Source of the DNA: Lachnospiraceae bacterium UBA7143
Lineage (GTDB): Bacteria > Bacillota > Clostridia > Lachnospirales > Lachnospiraceae
Reading direction: 5' to 3'
Length of the DNA stretch: 64,000 nucleotides
Assembly: GCA_002491905.1 (NCBI GenBank)
Contig: DKWV01000056.1
Coordinates: 50,833 to 114,832 of the forward strand
Below the pieces are notes generated by a model, which was given only the letters and a program-made list of their open reading frames with translations, searched no databases and was not told the DNA's origin. The position numbers were made by a program, and so were the translations under genes. This document shows positions 28,425 to 36,735 of this stretch, piece after piece (position 1 is the stretch's first letter; the number at the start of each line of letters is the position of its first letter).

Positions 28425-29024
28425 TCAAATATCTATCTCTGATAAATTCAGGTGTAAATCATCAAAAATTCCTGCCTTTATCCGCTCGGTAAAAGTGTAC
28501 TGCACAGCCTCTTTTTCGTGCTCATAATCGTACACTGTGACCGTTTCCCGCGATGCATCCACAATCCAGTATTCCCGCACGCCCGCTTCCCGGTACAGCC
28601 TCACTTTGCGCTCATAGTCCATCCTGATGCTGGAGGGCGACACGATTTCAATCACCCAGTCCGGCGCTCCGTGACAGCCTTTTTCGTCCAGCTTGTCCTT
28701 ATCACAGATGACTAAAATATCTGGTTCCACATAATTGTGTGTATCTTTTTTGATATACACCGCAAATGGCGCAGGATATACCTCGCAGCTTCCCTTCATA
28801 TTTTTAATATACAGTTGAATCTCAAACGCAAGTTCTATTAGGAGCTTTTGGTGTGTTCTCATTGGGGAATCCATCCGAAACATTTCCCCGTCGATCAGTT
28901 CCGCCCGTTCCCCCTCCGGGAGAGCTTCGATATCAGCAACCGTATATCCCTTTCCGCCTTTTATTGCCATAAACCGTTCCTCTCTCTCAAATTCCTTCCA
29001 TTCCCGCGTTTTTCTGACTTCCAT
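28425..29024 (-). CDS. Uma2-family PD-(D/E)XK nuclease-like protein (DUF820)
   Basis: 199 aa. The core near residues 110-165 carries the PD-(D/E)XK pattern: EPDILVICD, then WVIEIVSPSS and YERKVRLYREAGVREYWIVD. Uma2 proteins are abundant in cyanobacteria and found in Firmicutes; their targets are unknown, and transposition or restriction roles have been suggested. AGGAGG precedes the ATG. It is intact and probably co-transcribed with the DUF951 gene. Confidence 0.85.
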   Translation of the reverse strand: MEVRKTREWKEFEREERFMAIKGGKGYTVADIEALPEGERAELIDGEMFRMDSPMRTHQKLLIELAFEIQLYIKNMKGSCEVYPAPFAVYIKKDTHNYVEPDILVICDKDKLDEKGCHGAPDWVIEIVSPSSIRMDYERKVRLYREAGVREYWIVDASRETVTVYDYEHEKEAVQYTFTERIKAGIFDDLHLNLSEIDI

Positions 29025-29119
29025 AGACTTTCCTCCTGTTCCGCAGGAGAAGTCCGATTATATAAGTCTTAGTATTTGTCTATATGTTTCTTCCAAATCC
29101 ATGACTGCTCGGAATCTCC

Positions 29120-29202
29120 TGCTTTTAAATTGTGTGTTGGTTGATTTAAAAGCATAGAAATTCTGAAACATAGACTGGAAAATCAGCCGGAAACGCTGAT
29201 TT
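29120..29202. other. Two hairpins in a 384-bp gap
   Basis: TGCTTTTAAAT (29120-29130) pairs with ATTTAAAAGCA (29144-29154); AAATCAGC (29180-29187) pairs with GCTGATTT (29195-29202). They lie between the divergent Uma2 and DUF3892 genes. A small RNA or leader is possible. I see nothing else in the gap apart from a weak TTGGAA/TAATAC promoter-like pair near 29335. Confidence 0.4.
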
Positions 29203-29408
29203 CATATGACTCCGAAGCAGATGATAATACCGCTCCGAATGTTTGTTGTCAAAAGAATGCTTATGCTTTGTACCTATTATAGAGGACGGGAGAGCGGAAT
29301 GTCAAGAACGGGAAAACGACAATATACTTTTGTTGGAAAAAATCATAAAATTTGTAATACATTATTGCATATCCGGCTGTCCAAACTATAACTAAGGAGG
29401 TGAGCATA

Positions 29409-29717
29409 TTGATAGAAAATAAATCAAACGAAACAGAATTGACTGCAGATTTGGCCAAAAACACGTTGGATGAAATTCCCGTGCCAAAATCTGATGCAAA
29501 GGAAATTGTAGGTCTTATCCGCAACAACGGAAAGATTGACGGATACCAGCTCTCAGATCATTCCACTGTCAGCAAGGCAGAAGGAGTTCAGATGGCAAAA
29601 GACGGTGAAATCAAAGGAGTCGGCGTAGCCCACCGGGGCGATACCGAATACCTGAAATCCATTCCAGATGATTCGGAAAATAATAATCTGGGAAGTCTCC
29701 CCACCGTATCGGGGTGA
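29409..29717 (+). CDS. DUF3892 domain protein
   Basis: 102 aa. Residues about 30-95 match DUF3892: EIVGLIRNNGKIDGYQLSD, VSKAEGVQMAKDGEIKGVGV, then YLKSIPDDSENNNLGSLP. Function unknown. The likely start is TTG at 29409, eight bases after AAGGAGG; the GTG at 29400 overlaps that site. It is followed by tandem-hairpin copy 2, which can act as terminator. Confidence 0.8.
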   Translation: MIENKSNETELTADLAKNTLDEIPVPKSDAKEIVGLIRNNGKIDGYQLSDHSTVSKAEGVQMAKDGEIKGVGVAHRGDTEYLKSIPDDSENNNLGSLPTVSG

Positions 29718-29734
29718 GGATGCCGAAAAAGGAA

Positions 29735-29761
29735 GGAGAATGCCGTTTTCAGGCATTCTCC
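29735..29761. repeat. Tandem-hairpin element, copy 2
   Basis: GGAGAATGCC (29735-29744) pairs with GGCATTCTCC (29752-29761) around a 7-base loop. It lies between the convergent DUF3892 and sirtuin genes, with a weaker GAAA/TTTC-type stem after it. Confidence 0.75.
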
Positions 29762-29786
29762 TGCGCGAAACTTAGCACTTTTCACA

Positions 29787-30503
29787 TTAATCAAGCTGGG
29801 AGAAGATCTCCCCAATGCTCCCCTGTACCACCAGATCCGCAATCCCGTCCCTTGCGGTAGGGGTTTTGTTTACCAGCACAAGTTTGTTGCCGTTGTAGTA
29901 ATCCAAAAGTCCAGCAGCAGGATACACTGCCAGAGAGGTGCCACCCACAATCAGCACATCCGCCTCGCTGATTGCACGGATTGCGCTCGCGAGCGTATTC
30001 TGATCCAGCCCCTCCTCGTAGAGCACCACATCCGGCTTGATATCACCGCCACAGGTGCATTTCGGCACGCCCTCTGAATCGGCAATATAATTCACATCAT
30101 AAAACTTATGGCATCTCTCGCAGAAATTGCGCAGGACAGAGCCGTGAAGTTCATACACCTTTTTGCTGCCTGCCGCCTGATGGAGCCCGTCGATGTTCTG
30201 GGTCACCACCGCCTTGAGTTTTCCCTCGCGCTCCCACTGCGCCAGCTTTAAATGGGCCGCGTTGGGCTCCGCGTCAAGGCAGAGCATCTTATTTCGGTAA
30301 AACCGATAAAATTCCTCGGTGTTTTTTCTGTAAAAGGTATGGCTCAGTATGGTTTCCGGCGGGTAGTCATACTGCTGGTTATAGAGGCCGTCCACACTCC
30401 GAAAATCCGGAATGCCGCTCTCCGTGGAAACACCCGCTCCCCCGAAGAAAACAATATTGTCCGATTCGTTTACCCACTGCCTTAACTGTTCGATCTGCCC
30501 CAT
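29787..30503 (-). CDS. cobB: NAD-dependent protein deacylase (sirtuin)
   Basis: 238 aa. It removes acyl groups from lysines using NAD. The NAD-binding GAGVSTESGIPDFRS is at residues about 21-35, TQNIDGLH near 98, catalytic His in ELHGS near 118, and a four-Cys zinc site (CERC, CTCGG) near 126-150. GGAGG precedes the ATG. It appears monocistronic. It is full length for class U/III bacterial sirtuins. Confidence 0.93.
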   Translation of the reverse strand: MGQIEQLRQWVNESDNIVFFGGAGVSTESGIPDFRSVDGLYNQQYDYPPETILSHTFYRKNTEEFYRFYRNKMLCLDAEPNAAHLKLAQWEREGKLKAVVTQNIDGLHQAAGSKKVYELHGSVLRNFCERCHKFYDVNYIADSEGVPKCTCGGDIKPDVVLYEEGLDQNTLASAIRAISEADVLIVGGTSLAVYPAAGLLDYYNGNKLVLVNKTPTARDGIADLVVQGSIGEIFSQLD

Positions 30504-30583
30504 AGTACTACCTCCCTCTCTCTGATATATTTGTTATTGTGTCAACTATAATGTTTAATTTAGATATTCCCCGTCAAAAACAG

Positions 30584-30612
30584 TTGACATGGTTGGATTC
30601 TTACGATATTAT
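30584..30612 (+). promoter_or_regulatory. Strong promoter for a putative antisense RNA
   Basis: TTGACA, 17-bp spacer, TATTAT, reading towards the 3' end of the small toxin gene. The predicted start is near 30619. Confidence 0.7.
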
Positions 30613-30618
30613 AATTTT

Positions 30619-30707
30619 AAAGGTGTTACCTATAGCAAACGGTTCACCTTAGTTATCAGTTATATATCAAAAAAGCAACTAACCTTGGTGGGGGCGGTCA
30701 CTTTTTT
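30619..30707 (+). ncRNA. Putative antisense RNA (antitoxin) to the small toxin gene
   Basis: Predicted from the promoter at 30584 and the shared terminator ending at 30707, giving about 90 nt. It overlaps the last 29 bp of the toxin gene and its 3' end, so the two RNAs would pair there. Its 5' leader GGTGTTACC ... GGTTCACC (30622-30648) is the same as that of the toxin mRNA. No open frame or ribosome site is present. The RNA itself is inference. Confidence 0.55.
30669..30707. terminator. Bidirectional terminator shared by toxin and antisense RNA
   Basis: AAAAAAGCAACTAACC and GGTCACTTTTTT pair imperfectly and give a T-run on both strands. Convergent transcription ends here from both sides. 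Confidence 0.7.
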
Positions 30708-30840
30708 GATGCTTATGTATCCTGTATGATTGAATGGTATTGATCGTCGTGACGATGATGCTGATTATCGTCACGACAATACCAACAATCGCTACTGTCG
30801 TTTCTGTCATCATATCCTTTACCTTTCGGAAATTTTCCAT
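30679..30840 (-). CDS. Small hydrophobic peptide, probable type I toxin
   Basis: 53 aa. A short charged head (MENFRKVKDMM) is followed by one membrane helix (about residues 14-36, VAIVGIVVTIISIIVTTI) and a basic tail ending KSDRPHQG. GGAGG lies six bases before the ATG. Size, single helix, basic tail and overlapping antisense promoter match small membrane toxins of type I systems of Firmicutes such as Fst and TxpA/BsrG. The stem 30746-30756/30767-30777, inside the helix-coding part, is perfect over 11 bp and could structure the mRNA. The assignment is by layout, not by sequence match. Confidence 0.65.
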   Translation of the reverse strand: MENFRKVKDMMTETTVAIVGIVVTIISIIVTTINTIQSYRIHKHQKSDRPHQG

Positions 30841-30930
30841 TGTACCACCTCCAAGATACCGGAAGCTCTCAAAATGTACTCATTTTGGCGAAAGGTGAAC
30901 CGCTTACCGTTTAAGGTAACACCCAACCCT

Positions 30931-30959
30931 ATTATAACAAACTACAAAGGATGGGTCAA
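30931..30959 (-). promoter_or_regulatory. Promoter of the small toxin gene
   Basis: On the minus strand: TTGACC, 17-bp spacer, TATAAT. The start would be near 30924, so the transcript begins with GGTGTTACC, the same leader as the opposing RNA. Confidence 0.7.
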
Positions 30960-30993
30960 TTATTTATTAATATATTTATAAACGAAATTACGT

Positions 30994-32679
30994 TTATTTA
31001 TCTAATTTTCCCAGCCCCAATCTGTTCACTGCCGAGAAAATAGCCCGCACGGACGCCCTGGTAATATTGGAGCTGACACCCACGCCGTAGGTCACACGGC
31101 CGCTCTCGGCATCCAGCAGATGGATATAGGCCGCCGCCTGGGAATTGGAACCACTCTGGAGCGCGTGTTCCTCGTAATCCAGTATCTTGACGTTGATATC
31201 CAGCGTCTCCTGAAGACCCCTCTTTACGGCGTCGATAGGGCCGTTTCCAACCGCCTCAAAGCGTTTCTCCTCGCCCTTGTCGGTGTAGACAACAACTACC
31301 CTTGTGTCAAATTCGGACTCAGTCTCTTCACTCAGGTCATCCACACGGAGCTTTCTGAAATGAAGCGGCTCCTTTTTCAGCAGATACTCCTGCCGGAAAC
31401 TTTCCATGATCTGGTCGGGACTTACCTCACCCTGTTTCTCGGAGATCGCCTGGATAACATCAGCAAACTCCCTGTGCATTCCCTTAGGCAGCTTAAAGCC
31501 GAAATAGGTATCCATAATAAACGCCACGCCGCCCTTGCCGGACTGGGAATTGATGCGCACGATAGGCTCATATTCCCTGCCGATATCCGCGGGGTCAATC
31601 GGCAAATAGGGTACTTCCCAGTATTCGCCGCCACGCTCCTTCATGGCCTTCACTCCCTTGTTGATGGCGTCCTGATGGGAGCCGGAGAAAGCAGTAAACA
31701 CCAGCTTGCCCGCATAAGGATGTCTGGGGTGCACGGGAATCTTACAGCACCTCTCATAAATTTCAATGCTTTCATTCACGTGTTCAATGGCAAGTTCAGG
31801 ATTAATCCCCTGCGAAAACATGTTGTAGGCAATATTTAAAATATCCACATTTCCGGTTCTCTCGCCGTTTCCGAAAAGGGTGCCTTCCACACGCTCCGCG
31901 CCGGCCAGAAGCGCAAGCTCTGCGCTGGCTACCCCAGTTCCCCTGTCGTTATGGGGATGTACACTCAAAATGATGGCTTCCCTGTTTTCCAGATGTTTGT
32001 TCATCCACTCGATTCTGTCCGCAAAGACATTTGGTGTCGTCATTTCCACCGTGGAAGGGAGATTGATAATCATGGGATTTTCCTTTGTGGGACCCCACTC
32101 CCTCTGCACTGCGTTGCAGACTTCCAGCGCGTAGTCGAGCTCAGTGCCGGTAAAACTCTCAGGCGAGTATTCCAAAATTATCCTGCCGGGGAATTTCGCT
32201 GCATGGCGCTTCACCATCTTTACGCCCTCCACGGCGATGTTGGTAATCTCCTCACGGCTCATGTTGAAAACCACATCCCGCTGCAGGGTGGAAGTGGAGT
32301 TATAAATATGCACGATGGCCTGCTTACAGCCTTCTATGGATTCAAAGGTGCGCTCTAAAAGTTCCTCCCTGCACTGGGTCAGGACCTGCACCACCACGTC
32401 GTCTGGTATCAGCTTCCTGTCCACAAGCTGGCGCAGGAAATCAAATTCTATCTGGCTGGCTGCCGGGAAACCGATCTCAATCTCCTTAAAGCCCAGCTTA
32501 ATCAGATAATTGAAAAACTCAATCTTTTCGGAGACTACCATAGGGTCAATCAGGGCCTGGTTGCCGTCACGCAGATCCACGCTGCACCAGACGGGCGCTT
32601 TCTCGATCTGCTTATTGACCCACTCCCTTTCAGGATAATCAACCACCGGGTTTCTGCGATATCTCTTATAATTTAACAT
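30994..32679 (-). CDS. leuA: 2-isopropylmalate synthase
   Basis: 561 aa. First step of leucine synthesis: acetyl-CoA plus 2-oxoisovalerate. The HMGL-like TIM barrel starts with SVDLRDGNQALIDPM near residue 33, and the metal site HPHNDRGTG lies near 245. A C-terminal regulatory LeuA dimer domain (about 430-555) binds leucine for feedback inhibition. This is the longer LeuA form, also found in actinobacteria and fungi. GGAGG precedes the ATG. No leuBCD is adjacent. Confidence 0.95.
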   Translation of the reverse strand: MLNYKRYRRNPVVDYPEREWVNKQIEKAPVWCSVDLRDGNQALIDPMVVSEKIEFFNYLIKLGFKEIEIGFPAASQIEFDFLRQLVDRKLIPDDVVVQVLTQCREELLERTFESIEGCKQAIVHIYNSTSTLQRDVVFNMSREEITNIAVEGVKMVKRHAAKFPGRIILEYSPESFTGTELDYALEVCNAVQREWGPTKENPMIINLPSTVEMTTPNVFADRIEWMNKHLENREAIILSVHPHNDRGTGVASAELALLAGAERVEGTLFGNGERTGNVDILNIAYNMFSQGINPELAIEHVNESIEIYERCCKIPVHPRHPYAGKLVFTAFSGSHQDAINKGVKAMKERGGEYWEVPYLPIDPADIGREYEPIVRINSQSGKGGVAFIMDTYFGFKLPKGMHREFADVIQAISEKQGEVSPDQIMESFRQEYLLKKEPLHFRKLRVDDLSEETESEFDTRVVVVYTDKGEEKRFEAVGNGPIDAVKRGLQETLDINVKILDYEEHALQSGSNSQAAAYIHLLDAESGRVTYGVGVSSNITRASVRAIFSAVNRLGLGKLDK

Positions 32680-32707
32680 AACTGCAACTCCTCCTTTATA
32701 ACGTTAA

Positions 32708-32735
32708 GACCCCGCTGCATAAATACAGCGGGGTC
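32708..32735 (-). terminator. Hairpin between ptsH and leuA
   Basis: GACCCCGCTG pairs with CAGCGGGGTC over 10 bp, 14 bp past the ptsH stop and 29 bp before the leuA start. The T-tract is poor, so it may partly separate the two genes. Confidence 0.6.
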
Positions 32736-32749
32736 GTCCGAACGTGACA

Positions 32750-33013
32750 TTATTCTCCAAGACCGCTCTCGATTGCGTCAACTAACGCCTTGAGAGCCTC
32801 CTCCTCATCTTCACCGTCACACACAAACTCAATTTCATCGCCACACTTGACACATGCCCCAAGCACGCTCAGGACACTCTTGGCATTCGCTGTATTCTCA
32901 CGAAACGTAAAGGTTATCAGAGATTTAAACTGCATCGCTTCCTTACATAGGATGCCTGCCGGTCTTAGATGTAGCCCTGTCGGGTTTTTGATGACTACCT
33001 TCTGACTTACCAT
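32750..33013 (-). CDS. ptsH: HPr-like phosphocarrier protein
   Basis: 87 aa from MVSQKVVIKNPTG, with GAGGA upstream. The phosphorylated His is present in GLHLRPAG at about residue 14. The regulatory-serine segment AKSVLSVL near 46 is also present, so it could serve PTS transport and catabolite control. It has Leu instead of the usual Ala or Ser after His and two extra Cys (GACVKCGDE). It may therefore be a Crh-like or second HPr rather than the main one. No ptsI is nearby. Confidence 0.85.
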   Translation of the reverse strand: MVSQKVVIKNPTGLHLRPAGILCKEAMQFKSLITFTFRENTANAKSVLSVLGACVKCGDEIEFVCDGEDEEEALKALVDAIESGLGE

Positions 33014-33074
33014 TGCCTTTTCCTCTTTCTTAATGATATATAAGTATATCATTTATTTTACGGTATCTCAAGCC

Positions 33075-34424
33075 CTACAGCATAATATTCTGTATCAGCT
33101 CGGCAAGCTTTTTCGCTTCCTCAGTGATGACCTTCTGGTCTTTACCCTCGATCATGACCCTGACAAGCGGTTCCGTGCCGGAAGGACGGATCAGCACGCG
33201 GCCCTCCCCGGCGAATTTTTTATCGAGTGCAGCAATCGCTTCTGCAATCTCAGGATAATCCATAAAGTTTTCCTTTTTGTGGTTAGGCACCTTTGCTCCG
33301 ACTAATGCCTGCGGCATTACCTCCATAATGGAAGCCAGTTCAGACAGAGGCTTCCCCGTCTCCACGATCACCTGTAAAAGATGCAGGGCACTCAGAAGAC
33401 CATCGCCCGTTGTATTTTCATCTAAAAAGATCACATGGCCGGACTGCTCGCCGCCGAGACTTGCGCCGATCTCACGCATACGCTCCAGCACATAGCGGTC
33501 GCCCACCTTGGTCTGCTCGATTTTGATCCCGGTTTTCTCGCCCATCAGGAAAAATCCCAAATTGCTCATAACAGTCGCCACGATGGTGTTCTTCTTCAAT
33601 TTCCCCTGGGATTTCATATGATTTCCGACAATGGCCATAATCTGGTCGCCGTCCACAATATTTCCCAGCTCATCCACCGCCAGCAATCTGTCCGCGTCAC
33701 CGTCGAAGGCAAGCCCAAGCTGTGCTTTCTCATAGACAACTCTCGCCTGCAGTTCTTCCATATGGGTTGATCCGCAGTTCGCGTTGATGTTCGTGCCGTC
33801 GGGATTGTTGTGGATAGCCACCACCTCCGCGCCCAGCTCCTTCATCGTCTCGACAGAAGTGTAATAGGACGCGCCCTCCGCGCAGTCCAGCACGATCTTC
33901 ATTCCCCGCAGATCCACATTCACCGCCTTCATGGCATGGTTGATATATTCTTCCCTTGCATCCGTGCGGTATTTGATTTTACCTACGCTCGGCCCGGTGG
34001 GAAACTTGACGCCCTTCATATCGCTCTTGATCAGCGCCTCAATCTCATCTTCCAGAGCATCCGGTAGCTTATAGCCGTTTCCGTCAAAAAATTTGATGCC
34101 GTTAAACTCCACGGTATTATGGGAAGCGGAAATCACAACCCCCGCATCCACCTTATACTTTCTGGTAAGGTATGCCACTGCAGGCGTGGGAACCACGCCG
34201 ACGTACACCGCGTTTGCCCCTACGGAACAGATGCCGGCCATCAGGGCATTCGCCAGCATATCTCCCGATATTCTCGTATCACAGCCCACCATAAGCGTCG
34301 GCTTATGCTCATTCTCCCTGGTGAGGACATAAGCTCCCGCCTGCCCGAGCTGCATCGCCAATAACGGGGACAGTTCTTCATTTGCAACCCCGCGGACTCC
34401 ATCCGTACCAAACAATCTGCTCAT
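33075..34424 (-). CDS. glmM: Phosphoglucosamine mutase
   Basis: 449 aa. It converts glucosamine-6-phosphate to glucosamine-1-phosphate for peptidoglycan. The active Ser is in ISASHNTVEFNG near 102, the metal loop is FDGDADRLL near 243, and the phosphate-binding RPSGTEPLVRVM is near 410. The ATG at MSRLFGTDGVRG has GGAGG; in-frame starts further up lack one. It lies in cdaA-ybbR-glmM, where GlmM is known to bind and restrain CdaA. Tandem-hairpin copy 3 separates it from ybbR. Confidence 0.96.
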   Translation of the reverse strand: MSRLFGTDGVRGVANEELSPLLAMQLGQAGAYVLTRENEHKPTLMVGCDTRISGDMLANALMAGICSVGANAVYVGVVPTPAVAYLTRKYKVDAGVVISASHNTVEFNGIKFFDGNGYKLPDALEDEIEALIKSDMKGVKFPTGPSVGKIKYRTDAREEYINHAMKAVNVDLRGMKIVLDCAEGASYYTSVETMKELGAEVVAIHNNPDGTNINANCGSTHMEELQARVVYEKAQLGLAFDGDADRLLAVDELGNIVDGDQIMAIVGNHMKSQGKLKKNTIVATVMSNLGFFLMGEKTGIKIEQTKVGDRYVLERMREIGASLGGEQSGHVIFLDENTTGDGLLSALHLLQVIVETGKPLSELASIMEVMPQALVGAKVPNHKKENFMDYPEIAEAIAALDKKFAGEGRVLIRPSGTEPLVRVMIEGKDQKVITEEAKKLAELIQNIML

Positions 34425-34463
34425 ACGCACCTCCATAGCTAAATTTTTCAATCAACTTCATAC

Positions 34464-34520
34464 GGAGAATGCCGCATTCAAGGCATTCTCCCAAGTGAGA
34501 TCAGGAAGTTCTTCCCACTT
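34464..34520. repeat. Tandem-hairpin element, copy 3
   Basis: GGAGAATGCC (34464-34473) pairs with GGCATTCTCC (34482-34491), followed by an AAGTG/CACTT stem. It sits inside the cdaA-ybbR-glmM set, between the ybbR stop and glmM. Confidence 0.75.
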
Positions 34521-35797
34521 TATTCCTCAATGATATGCACGCGGACTTCCGTGACATTTTTCTGCCGGACATTCCGTCCCTCCACAGTGGCGGCAACCGG
34601 CATCCAGTAGCTGCCCTCGGCAAGTTCGTCTATCTCCTCCTGCGCCATCCAGGACTCCACATCCACCACGGCGCTGACTTCCTCCGCCGTCACTTCGCTC
34701 AAAACGGCGGCCAGTCCGCTGAACATAAGGCTGCATTCGTTGGCAGGCTCCGTGATCACGGCCCTGTAACCGACGGGAAGTCCTTCAAACCGAATTCGGT
34801 CCACAGGAATCCTCACCGCATGGTCGCGCTCCGCCTCAATCTTTGCAGTCGCGTTAATTCTGCCCACAAAATTATTTTCCGCCAGTGACACGCCGTCGGG
34901 CAGATAATCGTTGATATCCACAAGCGTCGTCACGTCCTCAGAAGCGTCAGTCACATCCAGAACCCCCGAAGGAATCTCAATCGCGCTGACATTCTCCAGA
35001 AGCTTTGACCTTGCAGCCACCTTAACCGTTCCCTTGCTGAAAGTAACTTCGCCTGTATACTGGTAGCCCTCCGCCGGGATACCGGTAACCTCACATACAA
35101 CCGGCACAGTTTTAAGCTCCAGAATCTCCACGCTGATCCGCACCTTGGATATGCTTTTCTCAATGTTCGCAGTGGTGATTTCTTTCCCTTCCTCATCATA
35201 GAGACGGACTTCGCTGTCCGTGCTGATATTGTTTGAGAATCCGGAGATATCCACCTCCGCCTGCGCTTTGCTGACCTGGGAAATAATGGACTGCGGGCCG
35301 GAAATACGGATCAGGTTCTGGTCTGTGGAAACGCTGCCCACCATATAACCCTCGCGGACCTCGCCCGTGGTCACCGATTTCACCGGAAGGGATCTGGTCT
35401 GCTTTTCCTCAATGCTCAGACGCACGCTGTCAATATTACCCCGTATGCTGTCCAGCTTATCATTGTATTTGTTTGTGGAAAGTTTGATCGGCACCGTATC
35501 CACACTGGTCAGATCGTTGATATCCGCCATCGCCACAATATTGCTCTTGTCGAGGGAATCAATAATGGAGCGGGGCGCCGACACCGTGACCACATCAATC
35601 ATATCCGTGCCGTCCAGCACTTCGTAAACCTGTCCCCTGTCGGTAATCAGGTTTGCGTTTTTAACCGTAACTGGCACATCTGTCACGCGATAGGTGGTAA
35701 GGGGATCGTTGATATTTGTAACAACCAGCCAGAGCACTGCCGCGCTGAGAAAGGAAGCGATCTTTAAGCCCCAGTTCCGGGTAAGCTTATTCTTCAT
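34520..35797 (-). CDS. ybbR: YbbR-domain protein, CdaA regulator
   Basis: 425 aa from MKNKLTRNWGLK. One N-terminal membrane helix (about 10-28) is followed by four YbbR-type beta domains outside the membrane. By family knowledge CdaR (YbbR) modulates the diadenylate cyclase CdaA. The start overlaps the end of cdaA by 11 bp, suggesting translational coupling. An upstream in-frame start would extend it 20 residues into cdaA, which is less likely. Confidence 0.9.
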   Translation of the reverse strand: MKNKLTRNWGLKIASFLSAAVLWLVVTNINDPLTTYRVTDVPVTVKNANLITDRGQVYEVLDGTDMIDVVTVSAPRSIIDSLDKSNIVAMADINDLTSVDTVPIKLSTNKYNDKLDSIRGNIDSVRLSIEEKQTRSLPVKSVTTGEVREGYMVGSVSTDQNLIRISGPQSIISQVSKAQAEVDISGFSNNISTDSEVRLYDEEGKEITTANIEKSISKVRISVEILELKTVPVVCEVTGIPAEGYQYTGEVTFSKGTVKVAARSKLLENVSAIEIPSGVLDVTDASEDVTTLVDINDYLPDGVSLAENNFVGRINATAKIEAERDHAVRIPVDRIRFEGLPVGYRAVITEPANECSLMFSGLAAVLSEVTAEEVSAVVDVESWMAQEEIDELAEGSYWMPVAATVEGRNVRQKNVTEVRVHIIEE

Positions 35798-36668
35798 TCT
35801 TAGCCCCTGCCTTTCCAATACTCTTGCCTTTCCAGAGCTTGCGTTTCTTCTCCTCAACCGGTTTATCCTGAATCTCTAAAAGTCTTTCTTTCAGTCTCCC
35901 CGCATCCAGATTCCGCTCAAGCGCGCCGCCATAGGCAACGCTGATCTTTCCTGTCTCCTCGGACACAATCACCGTCAGGGAATCCGTCACTTCGGAGATA
36001 CCTACGCCGGCTCTGTGTCTGGTTCCCAGATCCTTGCTGAGCGCCATATTATCCGACAGCGGCAGATAGCAGGTCGCAGACACAACCCTGTTTCCCCGGA
36101 CGATCACCGCACCGTCATGCAGGGGTGTATTATGCTCAAAAATATTGATGAGGAGTTGACTCGAAATAATGCCGTCCACATCAATCCCCGTTCTCTCATA
36201 TTCTTTCAGGGACTGTTCGTGCTCGATAACAATAAGGGCACCCGTCTTTACTTTTCCCATCTCCACCGACGCCTTGACAATTTCGTTCACCGTGCGGTCG
36301 GAAAAGCGGCCGGTTTCCCTCTTGTTGGAATCCAGGAAGGAGGCGACAAAGTTTTTCCGCCCCAGCTCCTCCAGCGCGGAGCGGAGCTCCGGCTGTAAAA
36401 CCACCACAAAAGCCGTGGCCGCTATGCTGATAATATTGGGAACAATCCAAAGAATGGTATTCATCTTACAGAGAGCGGCGATCACGATAAACACCATAAT
36501 TACGATGACACCCTTTAAGAGCGCCCAGGCTCTCGTGTTCTTGATCCACACCAGAATATGATATACCACGAAAGTCAGAATGGCAATTTCCGCCACATCG
36601 TTCCAGTGCACCGTAGGCATATGTAGCTTTGCGAGATAGACGCCCATCCAGTTATTCAGTTGTTCCAT
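35787..36668 (-). CDS. cdaA: Diadenylate cyclase CdaA
   Basis: 293 aa. It makes c-di-AMP from two ATP. Three N-terminal membrane helices (about residues 20-95) precede the DAC domain with its two signatures, LHDGAVIVRG near 185 and GTRHRAGVG near 215. c-di-AMP controls potassium and osmotic balance. It is followed by ybbR and glmM in the conserved order. The likely opposing enzyme, gdpP, lies at 7-9 kb. Confidence 0.96.
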   Translation of the reverse strand: MEQLNNWMGVYLAKLHMPTVHWNDVAEIAILTFVVYHILVWIKNTRAWALLKGVIVIMVFIVIAALCKMNTILWIVPNIISIAATAFVVVLQPELRSALEELGRKNFVASFLDSNKRETGRFSDRTVNEIVKASVEMGKVKTGALIVIEHEQSLKEYERTGIDVDGIISSQLLINIFEHNTPLHDGAVIVRGNRVVSATCYLPLSDNMALSKDLGTRHRAGVGISEVTDSLTVIVSEETGKISVAYGGALERNLDAGRLKERLLEIQDKPVEEKKRKLWKGKSIGKAGAKNEE

Positions 36669-36735
36669 CCCTCATCACCTGCCTTCTGTGTCAATTTCTG
36701 TCCGGGTCATTTGCGGAACCGCGAAGCCCGGGTTG

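Noticed and set aside
31120..31839. 239-codon frame opposite leuA
   Set aside because: Shadow of a well-supported gene; no start signal seen.
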